Assembly: GCA_024364735.1 (NCBI GenBank)
Contig: JAGFNQ010004749.1
Coordinates: 37,501-101,500, forward strand
DNA length: 64,000 nt
Reading direction: 5' to 3'
Source: Boesenbergia rotunda
Lineage: Eukaryota > Streptophyta > Magnoliopsida > Zingiberales > Zingiberaceae
The notes under the pieces were generated by a model. That model made no database searches, was not told where the DNA came from, and was given only the letters and a program-made list of their open reading frames with translations. Positions within the stretch are counted from its first letter, which is position 1. Each line of letters begins with the position of its first letter. The position numbers and the translations under genes were made by a program. Shown one piece after another: positions 20,298-30,053 of this stretch.

Positions 20298-21535
20298 ATG
20301 CCTCCCCGAGCAAACCGGTATAATTTATTGTTTTTGTTAATTTCTTTTCAATTTTTTTTGCACACTTTCTTTAAGTATACATTCTTTCTCTTAGAAGACG
20401 TCGACCTAATCAGGCAGAACCCGGTACTCAACCTAGTCCTGATCCTAGGTTTCCCAATTTAGAATTGTGTAACAAGTTCGCTCGTACCACCTATAAACCT
20501 ATCAAAACGAGCTACTTGAATAGGTTATTCTTCACCCAATCCTGTCCCCTAGCTATGAACGTTATAAACCACTACCAACTAGACAATCTCGTATTCTGCA
20601 CTCACCCAATCAATACTTCCTTATGTGCAGAATTTTATAATAATATCATTAGACAGGATAATCTCATGTTCTCCACCATGGTTCAAGGTATTCCCTTAAC
20701 CATCACACCAACATTACTGAACCGATTTCTAGGACTACGACCCTCGCAGTCCATCTTCTGTTGTTATCCTCCTAGGGAGCCTCCCTTTGATGCTCCCTAT
20801 TCTCACATCACCTTAGATACATTACACTCATACTTCTTTAGGCAACCAGTGGCCAGACGATTCCAGTCAGTCGACTTAGAGGTTCAGGACTACGCCCTAT
20901 ACAGGGTCTTAGTCCGATGTATTCTGCCATTATCCACCAGGGACGTCACCACTATGCGACCATTCCATACCTTTCTCCTGTACGCCCTGATTCACCAACT
21001 AGATATTGATATAGGGCTTCATATGTTTCACACTATCCTACACGCATCCAGTGTGACCACGCAAGGGCGGGTACGCACACCCTACTGCCACATTGTCACA
21101 TCCCTATTACATTACCATAGTAGGAACATTACCGAGGGAGAAATGGCCGATCTAACCGACTACGATGAAATAGGCTATAGAAACTTCGCCCTAGCAGGTA
21201 TAGAGGTGTCCGGTACCGGGGTCCTGTCCTGGAGACGTCGGAGAGCAGCTCCCCAGATCGATTCGGACGAGGAGGTCGAGTACGACGTCGCAAATGTAGC
21301 AGCAGAAGTCCGAGCCCATATAGACGAGCCCCCTCCACCGACACTCTACGAGAGAGTGACCCATATGGAGACACAGATACAGAGTCTCCGAGAGGAGGTC
21401 GAGGCCTCTCACATAGAGCAGATGGACGCTCGCCGAGCTGATAGAGAAGTAGCTGATGCACGATTCTTACAAATGATGGCACGATTCGATGCGTGGCAGC
21501 CGGGTCCATCTGATCACCCCGGTCCTTCATCTTAG
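20298..21535 (+). CDS. Two-exon plant-transposon-protein-like ORF in env position of element D
   Basis: Exon 1 (20298-20317) begins ATGCCTCCCCG. A 77-bp T-rich intron (20318-20394, GT..TTCTCTTAG) joins it to exon 2 (20395-21535), and the splice keeps the frame, giving about 386 residues that start M-P-P-R and then an arginine-rich run. Exon 2 is open throughout. The region with F-Y-N-N-I-I-R, then V-Q-G-I-P-L-T and L-L-N-R-F-L-G-L matches the pattern of the 'putative plant transposon protein' domain found in extra ORFs of plant LTR elements (from memory, not searched). The C-terminal 90 residues include an acidic patch and a coiled coil (Y-E-R-V-T-H-M-E-T-Q-I-Q-S-L-R-E-E-V). No signal peptide or membrane helix is evident, so 'envelope' is a positional name only. 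Function unknown. Confidence 0.75.
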
Positions 21536-22980
21536 ATTCACTTAGCATTGTACCTATTTGACTACCCCTACTCAGTAGGGTTGACTTGTGCTTGACTGTT
21601 GACTATGTTGAAACTAGAGTAACTGCTTTTATTTTATGATGACTAGTTTATAATTATTGGTTTCTTGTTAATTAGTTAGGATTGTGCCTTGTAGAATAGA
21701 TTATTTTTTTTGGCTTAATTTAAAATTGTTTTTAAAAGTGTTTTGAAAAACTGTTTCACTTAATTTTAAAATTAGTTTTCATTTTCAACTTAGTTTTATT
21801 TAAAAACTACCCCCTTTCAAAACTAGGGATTTCTCGAAAATGGACTTAGGCTAGGCCCTAACCCTAGAACTGCATGCACCTATAGACTTAGAAGCCAGGA
21901 TCTCACAAGCACCTTAGGGTACTTATGATTGATAACCTAGAAAGGGTTGAGATGCTTAGGTCTTTGCCTTAATTCAAGATGCTTTAAGTCAGTGCATCTG
22001 CAGTAATTGGGGCACTAAATACAACTTATACAGCAATCAAGTTAAGTGTCAAGCTTAGAAAATCTAACTTGAACAGAAACACTTAACTTGACTAACCCTA
22101 GCAAAAACTACTGTATATAACAGTTAGTAAGTAGCTAATTGGGTTAGACAGGTCCCTACAGACAAAAATTGATTGATTTAGTGTAAATCAAACTGGTTCA
22201 GTACAGCAAATCATTATTCATGCTATATTTATCTGTTTTGATATATGGCAAAGGGGGAGATAGAGATAAGAAAGAGAAAAATTATTTTTTTAAAAATTTT
22301 TCCTTTATTCAAAAAGGTTCAAAAACATACTTATCCTTTATTCAAAAGCTTAAACTTTTTGAAGAAGTACTTAAGTTCTTAAAAGCTTTAAAATTTTGCT
22401 AAGTACTCTAGCTTCAAAATTCTTTACTTCAAGCTTTAAAATTTTGCTAAGTACTCTTGCTTCAAAATTCTTTACTTCAAGCTTTAAAATTTTGCTAAGT
22501 ACTCTAGCTTCAAAATTCTTTACTTCAAGCTTTCAAATTTTGCAAAGTACTCTAGCTTCAAAATTTTTGTTTCAAGCCTACAAATTTTGCAAAGTACTCT
22601 AGCCTTTCAAAAGGTTTCTACTTAAGCATGTCAAAATTATTTTTACTCTAAAGCTAAAGTTTTTCAAAATTGTTAAGTACTGAAGTGTTTCAAAACCTAC
22701 TAAGTACTTAAGCTTGTTATATCCTACCGAATATTTAAGCTAACATTTTGAGTACTGTAAAACTTAAGACTTTAAACTCAAATTATGCTTTAAAAACTCT
22801 ACTATGTATTTTTAAGTTACTTCTAAGTACCTAAAACTTAAGCACAAGTAAAGTTTTTAAAACCCCACGAATTTTTGAAAAACATGGGGGGAGATTCCTT
22901 CCAGGGGGAGGGAACAAAAGTTAAAACTTTTTCATGTTTTTGCTTAAACTTAACTTTTTGAACTAGGGTTGCCATAAATC
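21536..22980 (+). other. 3' non-coding region of element D
   Basis: About 1.4 kb between the ORF stop and the polypurine tract. AT-rich, with 48-bp tandem repeats (22398-22610) and many AAGTACT/TAAGTACTTAAG words. No coding content seen. Confidence 0.75.
22398..22610 (+). repeat. 48-bp tandem repeats in the D 3' region
   Basis: GCTAAGTACTCTAGCTTCAA units start at 22398, 22446, 22494 and 22542 (48-bp spacing), with a diverged fifth at about 22589. Each also holds a TTTACTTCAAGCTTTAAAAT-like half. Units abut, with no spacers, so this is not a CRISPR array. Confidence 0.9.
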
Positions 22981-22994
22981 AAAAAGGGGGAGAT
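22981..22994 (+). promoter_or_regulatory. Polypurine tract of element D
   Basis: AAAAAGGGGGAGAT immediately before the 3' LTR start (TGTTGG at 22995). Confidence 0.9.
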
Positions 22995-24305
22995 TGTTGG
23001 TGCAGAATGTACCCAAGTCAAACCTGTGTTTTGATAATGGCAACATAGGTCAAAAGTTAAGTCTTTCTTGTTTTCTAACAAGTTAATCTAGTGTGCAGTA
23101 AAAGCCCTAGCGAAGGACTGCTAGGCACTAGCGAAGGAATGCCAGGGCAAAAAGCCCTAGCAAAGGACCGCTAGGCACTGGCGAAGGAATGCCAGAGTTA
23201 AAAGACCTAGCGAAGGACTGCTAGGCACCGGGCGAAGGACAGCTCGGCATCCAAGCCCTGGCAAAGGACCGCCAGGCAAAAGTCCAACCAAGGGAGCGGT
23301 TGGCATCAGGTAAATTCTCCCGAGAGGAGTAGGTGAGGACGCGTTCCCCGTCGAGGGAACAGTAGGCGTCGGTTCGACCTAGGACTCCATTTTGGAGACC
23401 AAAGTCAGAACCAAGACAGCTAAGGCTGTATAAAATAAATAATTAATTGTGTTATTGTGTTTTGGACTAACCCTGAATGCAGAACCGAAGGAACGTGTGT
23501 CTGCAACTCAGAGAGCCTCAAAGGAGTGAGGCAGCAGCTGAGTAAGGCGCCCTGAGTGTCCAGGGCGCCCTCAAGGTGAACCAAAACCAAGCGAAGCAAA
23601 AAGGGTTTCAGCTGCTTACTGGGCAAGGCGCCCTCAGCAGCGAAGGCGCCCTGGTCAGCGAAGGCGCCCTCAGCAGCCAAGGCGCCTCGAGCCCAAGACT
23701 GCGAAGCTCCAGCCCTATCCAGCCGAGAAGACCGCGTCAACCAAGGCGCCCTCAGCGACCAGGGCGCCCCAGAGGTCAAACTTAATCCTTGTTCAAGCGG
23801 GATAGAAGTTGACCGAGCGAAGTGTGGATCGGCTGACACGTGGCAGGGCGCCCCCGACGTCCAGGGCGCCCTAGGTGCTATAAATAGCACCCCTCGACCC
23901 CAAGCTTCACATCAACTTCGTTCCAAAGCTTCCACGCTCTTCTGTGCTCACGCCTTGCTCCGGAAACGCTTCACCTCGAACTGACGACGTCCTGCTGCCC
24001 CGAAAGAGTCGACCTACTCCGGACGTCGGTAAAAAGAAGAGCGTATTTTTTATTTAATATCTTATTGCATTTAATTTTGTAAATCAAATTGTGTAACTTA
24101 TTTGCGCCAAATATAGAATTGCCCAAAGTAAACGGTCAACGACCGTGGGCCTTGGAGTAGGAGTCGACACAGGCTCCGAACCAAGTAAATCGATTGCGTC
24201 TCTGTGTCTTTTCGTTAATTTCTGCTGCGTACCTATTCTTATACAAATCCGAAAGTTTTCCCGATATTCACCCCCCCCCCCTCTATCGGGCTTCTCGATC
24301 CAACA
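22995..24305 (+). repeat. 3' LTR of element D
   Basis: Same structure as 15945-17253, with TATAAATA at 23879-23886. Right flank CAGGT does not match the left flank AAAAT. Confidence 0.9.
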
Positions 24306-25553
24306 CAGGTCGGGGCGCTACCTCCACTTCCTGGCCGAAGAAGAAGAAGAAGAAACAAGCTCCGGTAGGCTCTTCGGCGCATACAGAGGCGTCTGCTCGA
24401 GCAGCAGCCTCAGGCGGATCTTCTCCACCCGACCCATCTTCCAGTGCGATGTACTTCCCCCTTCCTCTTGACTCGGCGTCATCACCCGGGGAGGTCCCAG
24501 TCGCCCCCCCCCCCCCCCAACTCTCCACGTCCTGGTACCTTCCCTTGTCGACCCCCGCTTGGAGCTACCGCCTGGGAGCCTTCCATACCGGTCCCAGGAA
24601 CTACAACTGTATGGGTTGGGTGCAGATCGTTATATGCAAGGGGTTCGGGAATCCTACTACCGGGGCCCTAACAGCAAGGCTAACACCTTCTTCTTGAAGG
24701 TCACTCAGGTATATATTTTTTAACTCGATCTTAAGTCTTATTCAACTCACAATCTTACTAATCCTTTTGAGTGCAGTTCTAGGGCTCATGTCATAGCCTA
24801 TCTATGGCTGTAGTGACCCATGCACAGGCTCGGGTTGCCGCTGAGCTCGAGTGGAGGAGCTGAAGACTCGCCTTCATCATGCTCGACTGGTCTCCAATGA
24901 AGCCACTTTGAATGACCTCCGAGCAGAAATCATCGCTCTGCAAGACTGACTGGCGACTGCGGAGGAACAACTGGAGGTGGCTAAGACCCAAGTAGACTCC
25001 TTCGACTCAGCCGTGGCGCATGCCTAAAGGTGGATCTCCACCCTGGAGTATACCGAGCGAAAGGCCTGGGTCTTCTATGCTCGGGCCCATGAGGAGGCAA
25101 ACAAGAAAGAAGGTGACCTCCTCCAGCTGTCCCTGCAGGCTGAGCTATCAGCCAAGGAGAAGTACCTAGCCGCCCGATTTGAGATGGTGGAATCATTAGC
25201 TGCTCAGTTGACGAGTCAGGACCAAGAATTGAACTCCCAGGCCGAGGAGCTCACTCGACTCCACGCTCAACAGTCCGAGTGGGAAGCTACTCAGCTAAAG
25301 CTTGAGGATCTTCGGGCCTACAGGGCAAACGAGGCGGCGCTACTGAATGCCCACCGGGTGGAGTATATCAACTCGGCGGCTTTTAGCATGCAGCTCGTTG
25401 CACGAGTGAACCCCTGCTTACGATGCAACTGACCAACACCTTCAATCTGCTTAAGCAGGGAGGATACATTCCTCCTGATCTGTCGGTTAGCATGGTGAAG
25501 CTCTCCAGCTTGAACCAATAGCTACCGGAGGAGGCTCGTCGCCCATTCGACTG
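24306..25553 (+). pseudogene. Antisense ORF of the Tat element (coiled-coil protein), broken
   Basis: Runs opposite to the pol genes. After proline- and serine-rich text, the frame L-Y-G-L-G-A-D-R-Y-M-Q-G-V leads to F-F-L-K-V-T-Q, where a plausible 68-bp intron begins (24709-24776, GTATAT..GAGTGCAG). Downstream, long charged heptads (A-E-I-I-A-L-Q-D, A-T-A-E-E-Q-L-E-V-A-K-T, R-F-E-M-V-E-S-L-A-A-Q-L) form a coiled coil and end with L-L-K-Q-G-G-Y-I-P-P-D-L. At least three stops and one frameshift (near 25430) interrupt it, and its start is cut by element D. It resembles the extra 'gypsy-type transposon' proteins encoded antisense in Tat elements; function unknown. Confidence 0.65.
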
Positions 25554-25811
25554 AGGGCCTGGGGATATTTTTGTTCTATTTTTTTTTAAAGGATGCTCCC
25601 TCACTCCTGTAATTATCTAGGTGCTCAATATATTTCGCGCTTCTCACAATTATGAGTATTTTGCATTTTTTTCCCCTATCTTAGAGAATCACTTTATGCC
25701 CTGGTTGAACTCGAGTTACTTTCCACCGGTTTGACCCCGGCGAGGTCTGCTCGGGGGCCTCTACCCTAACCCACGATATGGAGTAGGAGGTCCCTTAGAG
25801 CGTCATGAGTT

Positions 25812-26355
25812 AGGTGGAGGCACGAGAACCGCCCGCCTATAACTTGCTAGCTAGGCAGGAATCTGAACACCCCTTCGGGCCGATACCTGGGAGCACGGGC
25901 CGCCTGCACCCAATCAGGAACACCAAGCTAGGAGGTGGCGCGGGGGGACGCTCACTTATAACTCTCTTGCGAAGTGAAAGTCTAGACATCTACCCGGGCC
26001 GATGTTAACGATGTTAAGGATCGTGAGCCTCCACGCGTCCGATCGGGGACACCGAGCCAAGTGGTGGCGTGGTGGCATGTCGACTTATAATTCGCTGGCG
26101 AAGCGAGAGTCTGGACACCTACCCGGGTCGATGTTAAGGAGCGTGGGCTGCCACGCGTCCGATCGAGGATGCCGAGCCATGTGGAGGCGTGGGAGCATGC
26201 CCACTTATAAATCGCTGGCGAAGCAAGAGTCTAGACACCTACCCAGGCCGATGTTAAGGAGCGTGGGCTGCCACGTATTCGATCGGGGACACTGAGTCAA
26301 GTGGTGGAGTGGGGGCATGCCCACTTATAACTCGCTGGCGAAGCAAGAGTCTGAC
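25812..26355 (+). repeat. 120-bp tandem repeats in the Tat element
   Basis: The phrase TCTRGACACCTACCCGGG recurs at about 25862 (variant), 25981, 26110, 26230 and 26350. Spacing is 119-120 bp except for one 9-bp GATGTTAAC insertion. Units contain GGCCGATGTTAAGGAGCGTG and CACTTATAACTCGCTGGCGA. Such arrays between pol and the 3' LTR are common in Tat elements. Confidence 0.9.
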
Positions 26356-26439
26356 ATGCTTACACATGTCATGGAGACCCTGGAAATACATTAGCAACCT
26401 AAAGTTGGGTAATACACCAGGCTTACACAACCTCACTGT

Positions 26440-26890
26440 GGCTCTCTGTAGGGTTGGAGATGAATCGCACTCCAGGGCCTATCCAGCTTCTTTCCTCGCT
26501 CGTCTTCCAAATAATAAGCCCCTAAGGCCACCCTCTAGACTACCTTTAAAGGCCCTCCCCATTGAGGCTCTAGTTTGCTAACATCGCCGACCGACATTAT
26601 TCTTTTCCACACGAGATCCCCGACCTGGAATGCCCTAGCCAGCACCTTTCAGTCGTACCTTTGCTTTATTCTTTGCCGATAGGCGAACATCCTTGCCACA
26701 GCTCTCTCCCAAATTTCCTTGACCATAGATCCAGCTCCAAGCATCTCCTCTCCGCATTTTCTTTGTCGTACGCCTTCCTCCGATTGGATTCACACCCCAC
26801 TTCCACTGGCACCACTGTCTTGCTTCCATAGACCAGTTGAAAGGGCGTGTGGCCTGTTCCCTCCCTCGGTGTGGTCCGCTGGGCCCACAG
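26440..26890 (-). pseudogene. Tat integrase C-terminal part
   Basis: The minus strand reads the post-core integrase region: F-Q-L-V-Y-G-S-K-T-V-V-P-V-E-V near 26840, K-V-L-A-R-A-F-Q-V-G-D-L-V near 26630, then A-L-G-A-Y-Y-L-E-D and the final I-H-L-Q-P-Y near 26460. Stops and frameshifts are scattered. It abuts the solo B LTR at 26891, which splits it from the core. Confidence 0.75.
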
Positions 26891-27831
26891 TGTTAGGACC
26901 TTGGTGTTAGGCTAGAGGGGGGTGAATAGGTCTTCTTTGATTTTGTCTACAAGAATGTTAGCTAAAGTACAAAAACAATAATAGACAATATCAATTAACA
27001 AAAAAAAAGCAATGCTAACTCCCTTGATTTACTTGGTATCCACCTCCTAGAGGTGACTAATCTAAGGATTCACACCACACAAACAAGCTTCACTATGATC
27101 TTCTCCTTGAAGGTGGAGAATCCCTCACAAGATGCTCTCTTCCTCTTTTACAAGATGAGATTTAGAATATGAGGAAAAGAATAGGCTATGGAAGCTTTGG
27201 GCACTTAGAATAGGATTTAGCAATCAAGAACCATAACCTATTCATGCCCCAAAGCCTCCTCTTAAATAGAGGAGAGAGTTGTTAACAAACAGCTCAGCTC
27301 CGACATCAGTCAACTGCCCCCAGGGCCAGTCGACTGATGCCCAGCCAACGGCTAGCCTAACGACTCTATTTTAAAGCAGGCCAGTCGACTGATCTTTCTG
27401 TGAGTTTCCACTCGATGCTGGCAGTCGACTGCTCCCTTTGCCAGTCGACTGCCCAACTTACAATATCACTCAAACTCACTCCGAAGTCCATCCTTCGCGT
27501 ATGCCTTGAGGTCCACTTCCTCGGCTTGCCCCTTAAAGTTCTCTTCCTTCGGCTCTCGTCCCTCGGATGTGCATACAAGCCCACGGCTTGCCTCCATGCC
27601 ATCCTTCGCGTATGCCTTTGAAGTCTACTTCCTCAGCTCGCCCTTGAAGTCCTCTTCCTTGGCTCTCGTCTCTCGAATGCTTCACTCCATTACTTCATGT
27701 GTGATTCACCAAGTCCTGCACGACTCAAGCACACATATCAAATCAACATAAAAACCTAACTTAATCATATTGACACACACATCAAAACCCATGATCTAGC
27801 CGATCACACTTGGGTTGGTGTAGCACCAACA
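26891..27831 (-). mobile_element. Solo LTR of family B
   Basis: TGTTGG..CTAACA in minus orientation, 941 bp, flanked by the TSD CACAG (26886-26890 and 27832-27836). No internal sequence, primer site or polypurine tract, so it is the product of LTR-LTR recombination. Contains several GTCGAC-centred repeats (27308-27455), a TATTTAA box (minus, 27262-27268) and the C-run near its end, all shared with the element B LTR at 4101-14534. It interrupts the Tat integrase. Confidence 0.95.
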
Positions 27832-27836
27832 CACAG

Positions 27837-28235
27837 GACACTGGGTAACTCATCTACCCACGTGCTGCCCGAGTGATCTAGCTTCATCTTCAAACCCATC
27901 AGAATTTCCCGATTAGCGACCTCTGTCTACCTGTTACTCTGAGGATACTCAATAGAGGTGAACGACTGTTGAATGTCATGAGCCGAGCACCACTCCCTAA
28001 TTCTCCTTCCTTGGAACTGTTGTCCGTTATCCAAGACCAACTTGTGAGAGATTACATATTCGCAAAGTATGTTCTTCCATAGGAACTTTATCACCGCCTG
28101 CTCGGTGATACGTGCTAATGCTTCTGCTTCGATCCATTTGAAAAAGTAGTCCACCACCACTAATAAAAATCTTTTTTTGGCAGGAGCGATAGGAAAATGT
28201 CCCACTATGTCCATCCCTCACTGATCGAAGCGACA
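27837..28235 (-). pseudogene. Tat integrase catalytic core fragment
   Basis: The minus strand reads M-D-I-V-G-H-F-P-I-A-P-A near 28214, then V-V-D-Y-F-F-K-W-I-E-A, V-L-D-N-G-Q-Q-F near 28020 and T-E-V-A-N-R-E near 27920. The D, D and E of the catalytic triad are still recognisable in these three blocks. A stop follows P-Q-S-N-R and another lies in F-D-Q-stop-G-M-D. The solo LTR cuts the end. Confidence 0.8.
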
Positions 28236-28551
28236 AAAGACCATCTTTACTACATCTCCCTCTCATTGTTGATAATAAGAAAATTCTTTACCCTACCAGA
28301 GGAATTCCCCCAATAGGTGAAATAACCAAGGTCTTACTACATATAATACTAAGGGGAACCCTTGATCTTCAATTTCCGAAAAGATTTCAAGGATCCCATT
28401 ACTTGGATTCCACAACGAGTTCTTCATTTTTCAGACTCTTAAAGTTAATTCTGAGAATGTGTTATTCGAGGAGAAAGCTCTTTTATTTCTAATGAAAGAA
28501 CTCAGTCTGTTTGGAAATATTGAGTCTATTGGCCCTGGTGATAAACCACTA
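28236..28551. other. 316-bp unidentified insertion in Tat integrase
   Basis: The Tat protein text runs up to M-M-K-A-F-A on the right (28552) and resumes at C-R-F-D-Q on the left (28235). The 316 bp between them fit neither. They have no TG..CA ends, terminal inverted repeats or clear TSD, and no recognisable protein. Base composition is about 38-40% GC. It could be filler DNA from break repair or a fragment of another element or organelle; I cannot tell. Confidence 0.6.
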
Positions 28552-29310
28552 TCGTGCAAATGCTTTCATCATTTCGACTGGTCGACAAGGAAGGTTTTGA
28601 TGCTTCTGGCACGACAGGCAAATAAAGACCAGCCGATCAGCATCCTTCTGCAAGGTTGGCCAATAGTAACCCGAGAGCAGCGCTTTCCGAGCCACAACCC
28701 TTCCTCCAACATGACTATCACAGATTCCCATATGTATCTGTCTGAGCACATAGTCGGCATCCTCGCTTCCTAGACATTTAAGTAGCGGTCGGGCGAAGGC
28801 TCTTTTATACAACACATCCCCAACTAAGGAATATTGAACCTCTCTCTCTCTTAAGAGCCTAGCCTGCTCCCGGTCGGACGGAAGTATCCCGTTCATCAGG
28901 TAGGTGACTAGAGGTGCCCTCTAGTCAGTCCGAGTTCCAATTTCGCCTGTTGCTCTATATGCATCGCCAACATTGTTTGACCCATCGTCTTATGGAGCAC
29001 CCAAGAGCCCACCACACTGACCAATTTTGCCAGTTCGTCCGCCTGGAGGTTGTTTTCTCTGGGGATCTTTTGCAACTGGACCTCCTGGAATTCGGCCCTC
29101 AACCTCTCGTATACCTCGATATATGCTTGTAATCGGTCACTGTTGACTTCGAAATGACCAGCAAGATGTTGAGTGGCTAGTTGTGAATCCGAATACAAGA
29201 TTACCCGAGTGGCGCTCATGTGCCTAGCTGCTTGTAGTCCAGCGATAAGGGCTTCATACTCTGCTTCATTATTAGTGGCTCGGTACTGCAACCGTACAGA
29301 TAAATGTAGC
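28552..29310 (-). pseudogene. Tat second RNase H domain and integrase zinc region
   Basis: Two open minus-strand stretches. 29291-28908 reads an RNase H domain (T-N-N-E-A-E-Y-E-A-L near 29280, Y-S-D-S-Q-L-A near 29190, R-E-N-N-L-Q-A-D-E-L-A-K-L near 29030). 28896-28549 reads the linker and integrase zinc finger (H-M-G-I-C-D-S-H, then C-L-S-C-Q-K-H). One frame change near 28900 separates them. Normal Tat order is RT, RNase H, second RNase H, integrase. Confidence 0.8.
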
Positions 29311-30048
29311 TGCTCTTCCTGGGGGAGATCATCAAAATAACAATACCACTTCCCTACCGAGCTAATGACCCGTCTACATAAACCTGTCAGGCACCCTCGG
29401 TCTCCTCTAAGCGCAATTCGCTGAGAAAATCAGTTAAGGCCTGAGCTTTAATGGTCAGGCAGGCTTGATACTATATGTTGTATTCACTCAGCTTAGCCGT
29501 CCATTTGATCAGCCACCCTGAAGCCTCCAAATTTGACAGCACCCGAACCAAACTACTATTAGTCAAAACCACAATCGGATATGCTAAGAAATAAGGTCGA
29601 AGCCGCCGAGCGGCTAATAGCAAGACGTAAGCCAACTTCTCGAGCGTCATGTAACGACACTCGAGCCAAGACTGGTAACTCTGCCAGATAGGTCTTCAAC
29701 TCTTCAAAGGCTTTGTCACAGACGGCATCCCACTGGAGCTTGGTGGCTCAGTGCAAAGTTTTTAAGAAAGGTAAACCCCGCTCGACGGCTCGGGAGATGA
29801 ATCGAGATAAAGTCGTGATCCTCCCGGTGAGTCTCTGTGCTTCCCTCAGATTTCACAGCGGTGGCATGTCGAACAGCGCCTTGACCTTACTTGGGTTGGC
29901 CTCAATACCTCTCTCAATCACAATGTATCTGAGGAATTTCCTGCTCCGCGCTCCGAAAAGGCGCTTGGTCAGGTTCAACTTTAGATCATATCTGTGTACG
30001 GTGCAGTAGGTTTCTTCCACGTCCTGCGCCAATTCAGCCGCTCGGGCA
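29311..30048 (-). pseudogene. Tat RT C-terminal part and first RNase H region
   Basis: 30048-29853 reads the end of the RT palm/thumb (A-E-L-A-Q-D-V-E-E-T, L-K-L-N-L-T-K-R-L-F-G, G-I-E-A-N-P-S-K-V-K-A-L). 29850-29311 continues in changing frames with F-E-E-L-K-T-Y-L, Y-F-L-A-Y-P-I-V-V-L-T and G-W-L-I-K-W. Several stops. It is separated from the YVDD part by the solo LTR at 30054. Confidence 0.75.
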
Positions 30049-30053
30049 GTCTT

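Larger units (their letters stand above)
15945..24305 (+). mobile_element. Element D: Sirevirus-like copia element with gag and env-position ORF but no pol
   Basis: TGTTGG..CCAACA element with LTRs 15945-17253 and 22995-24305, primer site at 17256 and polypurine tract at 22981-22994, all in plus orientation. By eye the LTRs differ at about 20 positions in 1.3 kb, mostly transitions. Inside are an intact gag (17489-18937), a short post-gag remnant, a GGCGCC array with TATA box and an intact two-exon ORF (20298-21535). Protease, integrase, RT and RNase H are absent. The flanks do not share a TSD (AAAAT left, CAGGT right), so the two ends may come from different insertions joined by recombination. 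Confidence 0.85.

Noticed and set aside
21129..21548. 139-codon minus-strand frame
   Set aside because: Shadow of the intact plus-strand ORF at 20298-21535; arginine/leucine-rich reading without motifs.
22398..22610. CRISPR-like regular spacing
   Set aside because: The 48-bp units abut, there are no unique spacers, no cas genes, and the DNA is plant nuclear.
24194..24697. 167-codon frame crossing 24305 with a lysine run and proline runs
   Set aside because: It starts in the D LTR and ends in the Tat antisense ORF; chimeric across an element boundary.
28236..28551. Chloroplast gene fragment
   Set aside because: The composition made me consider it, but no plastid protein could be recognised in any frame; left as unidentified.
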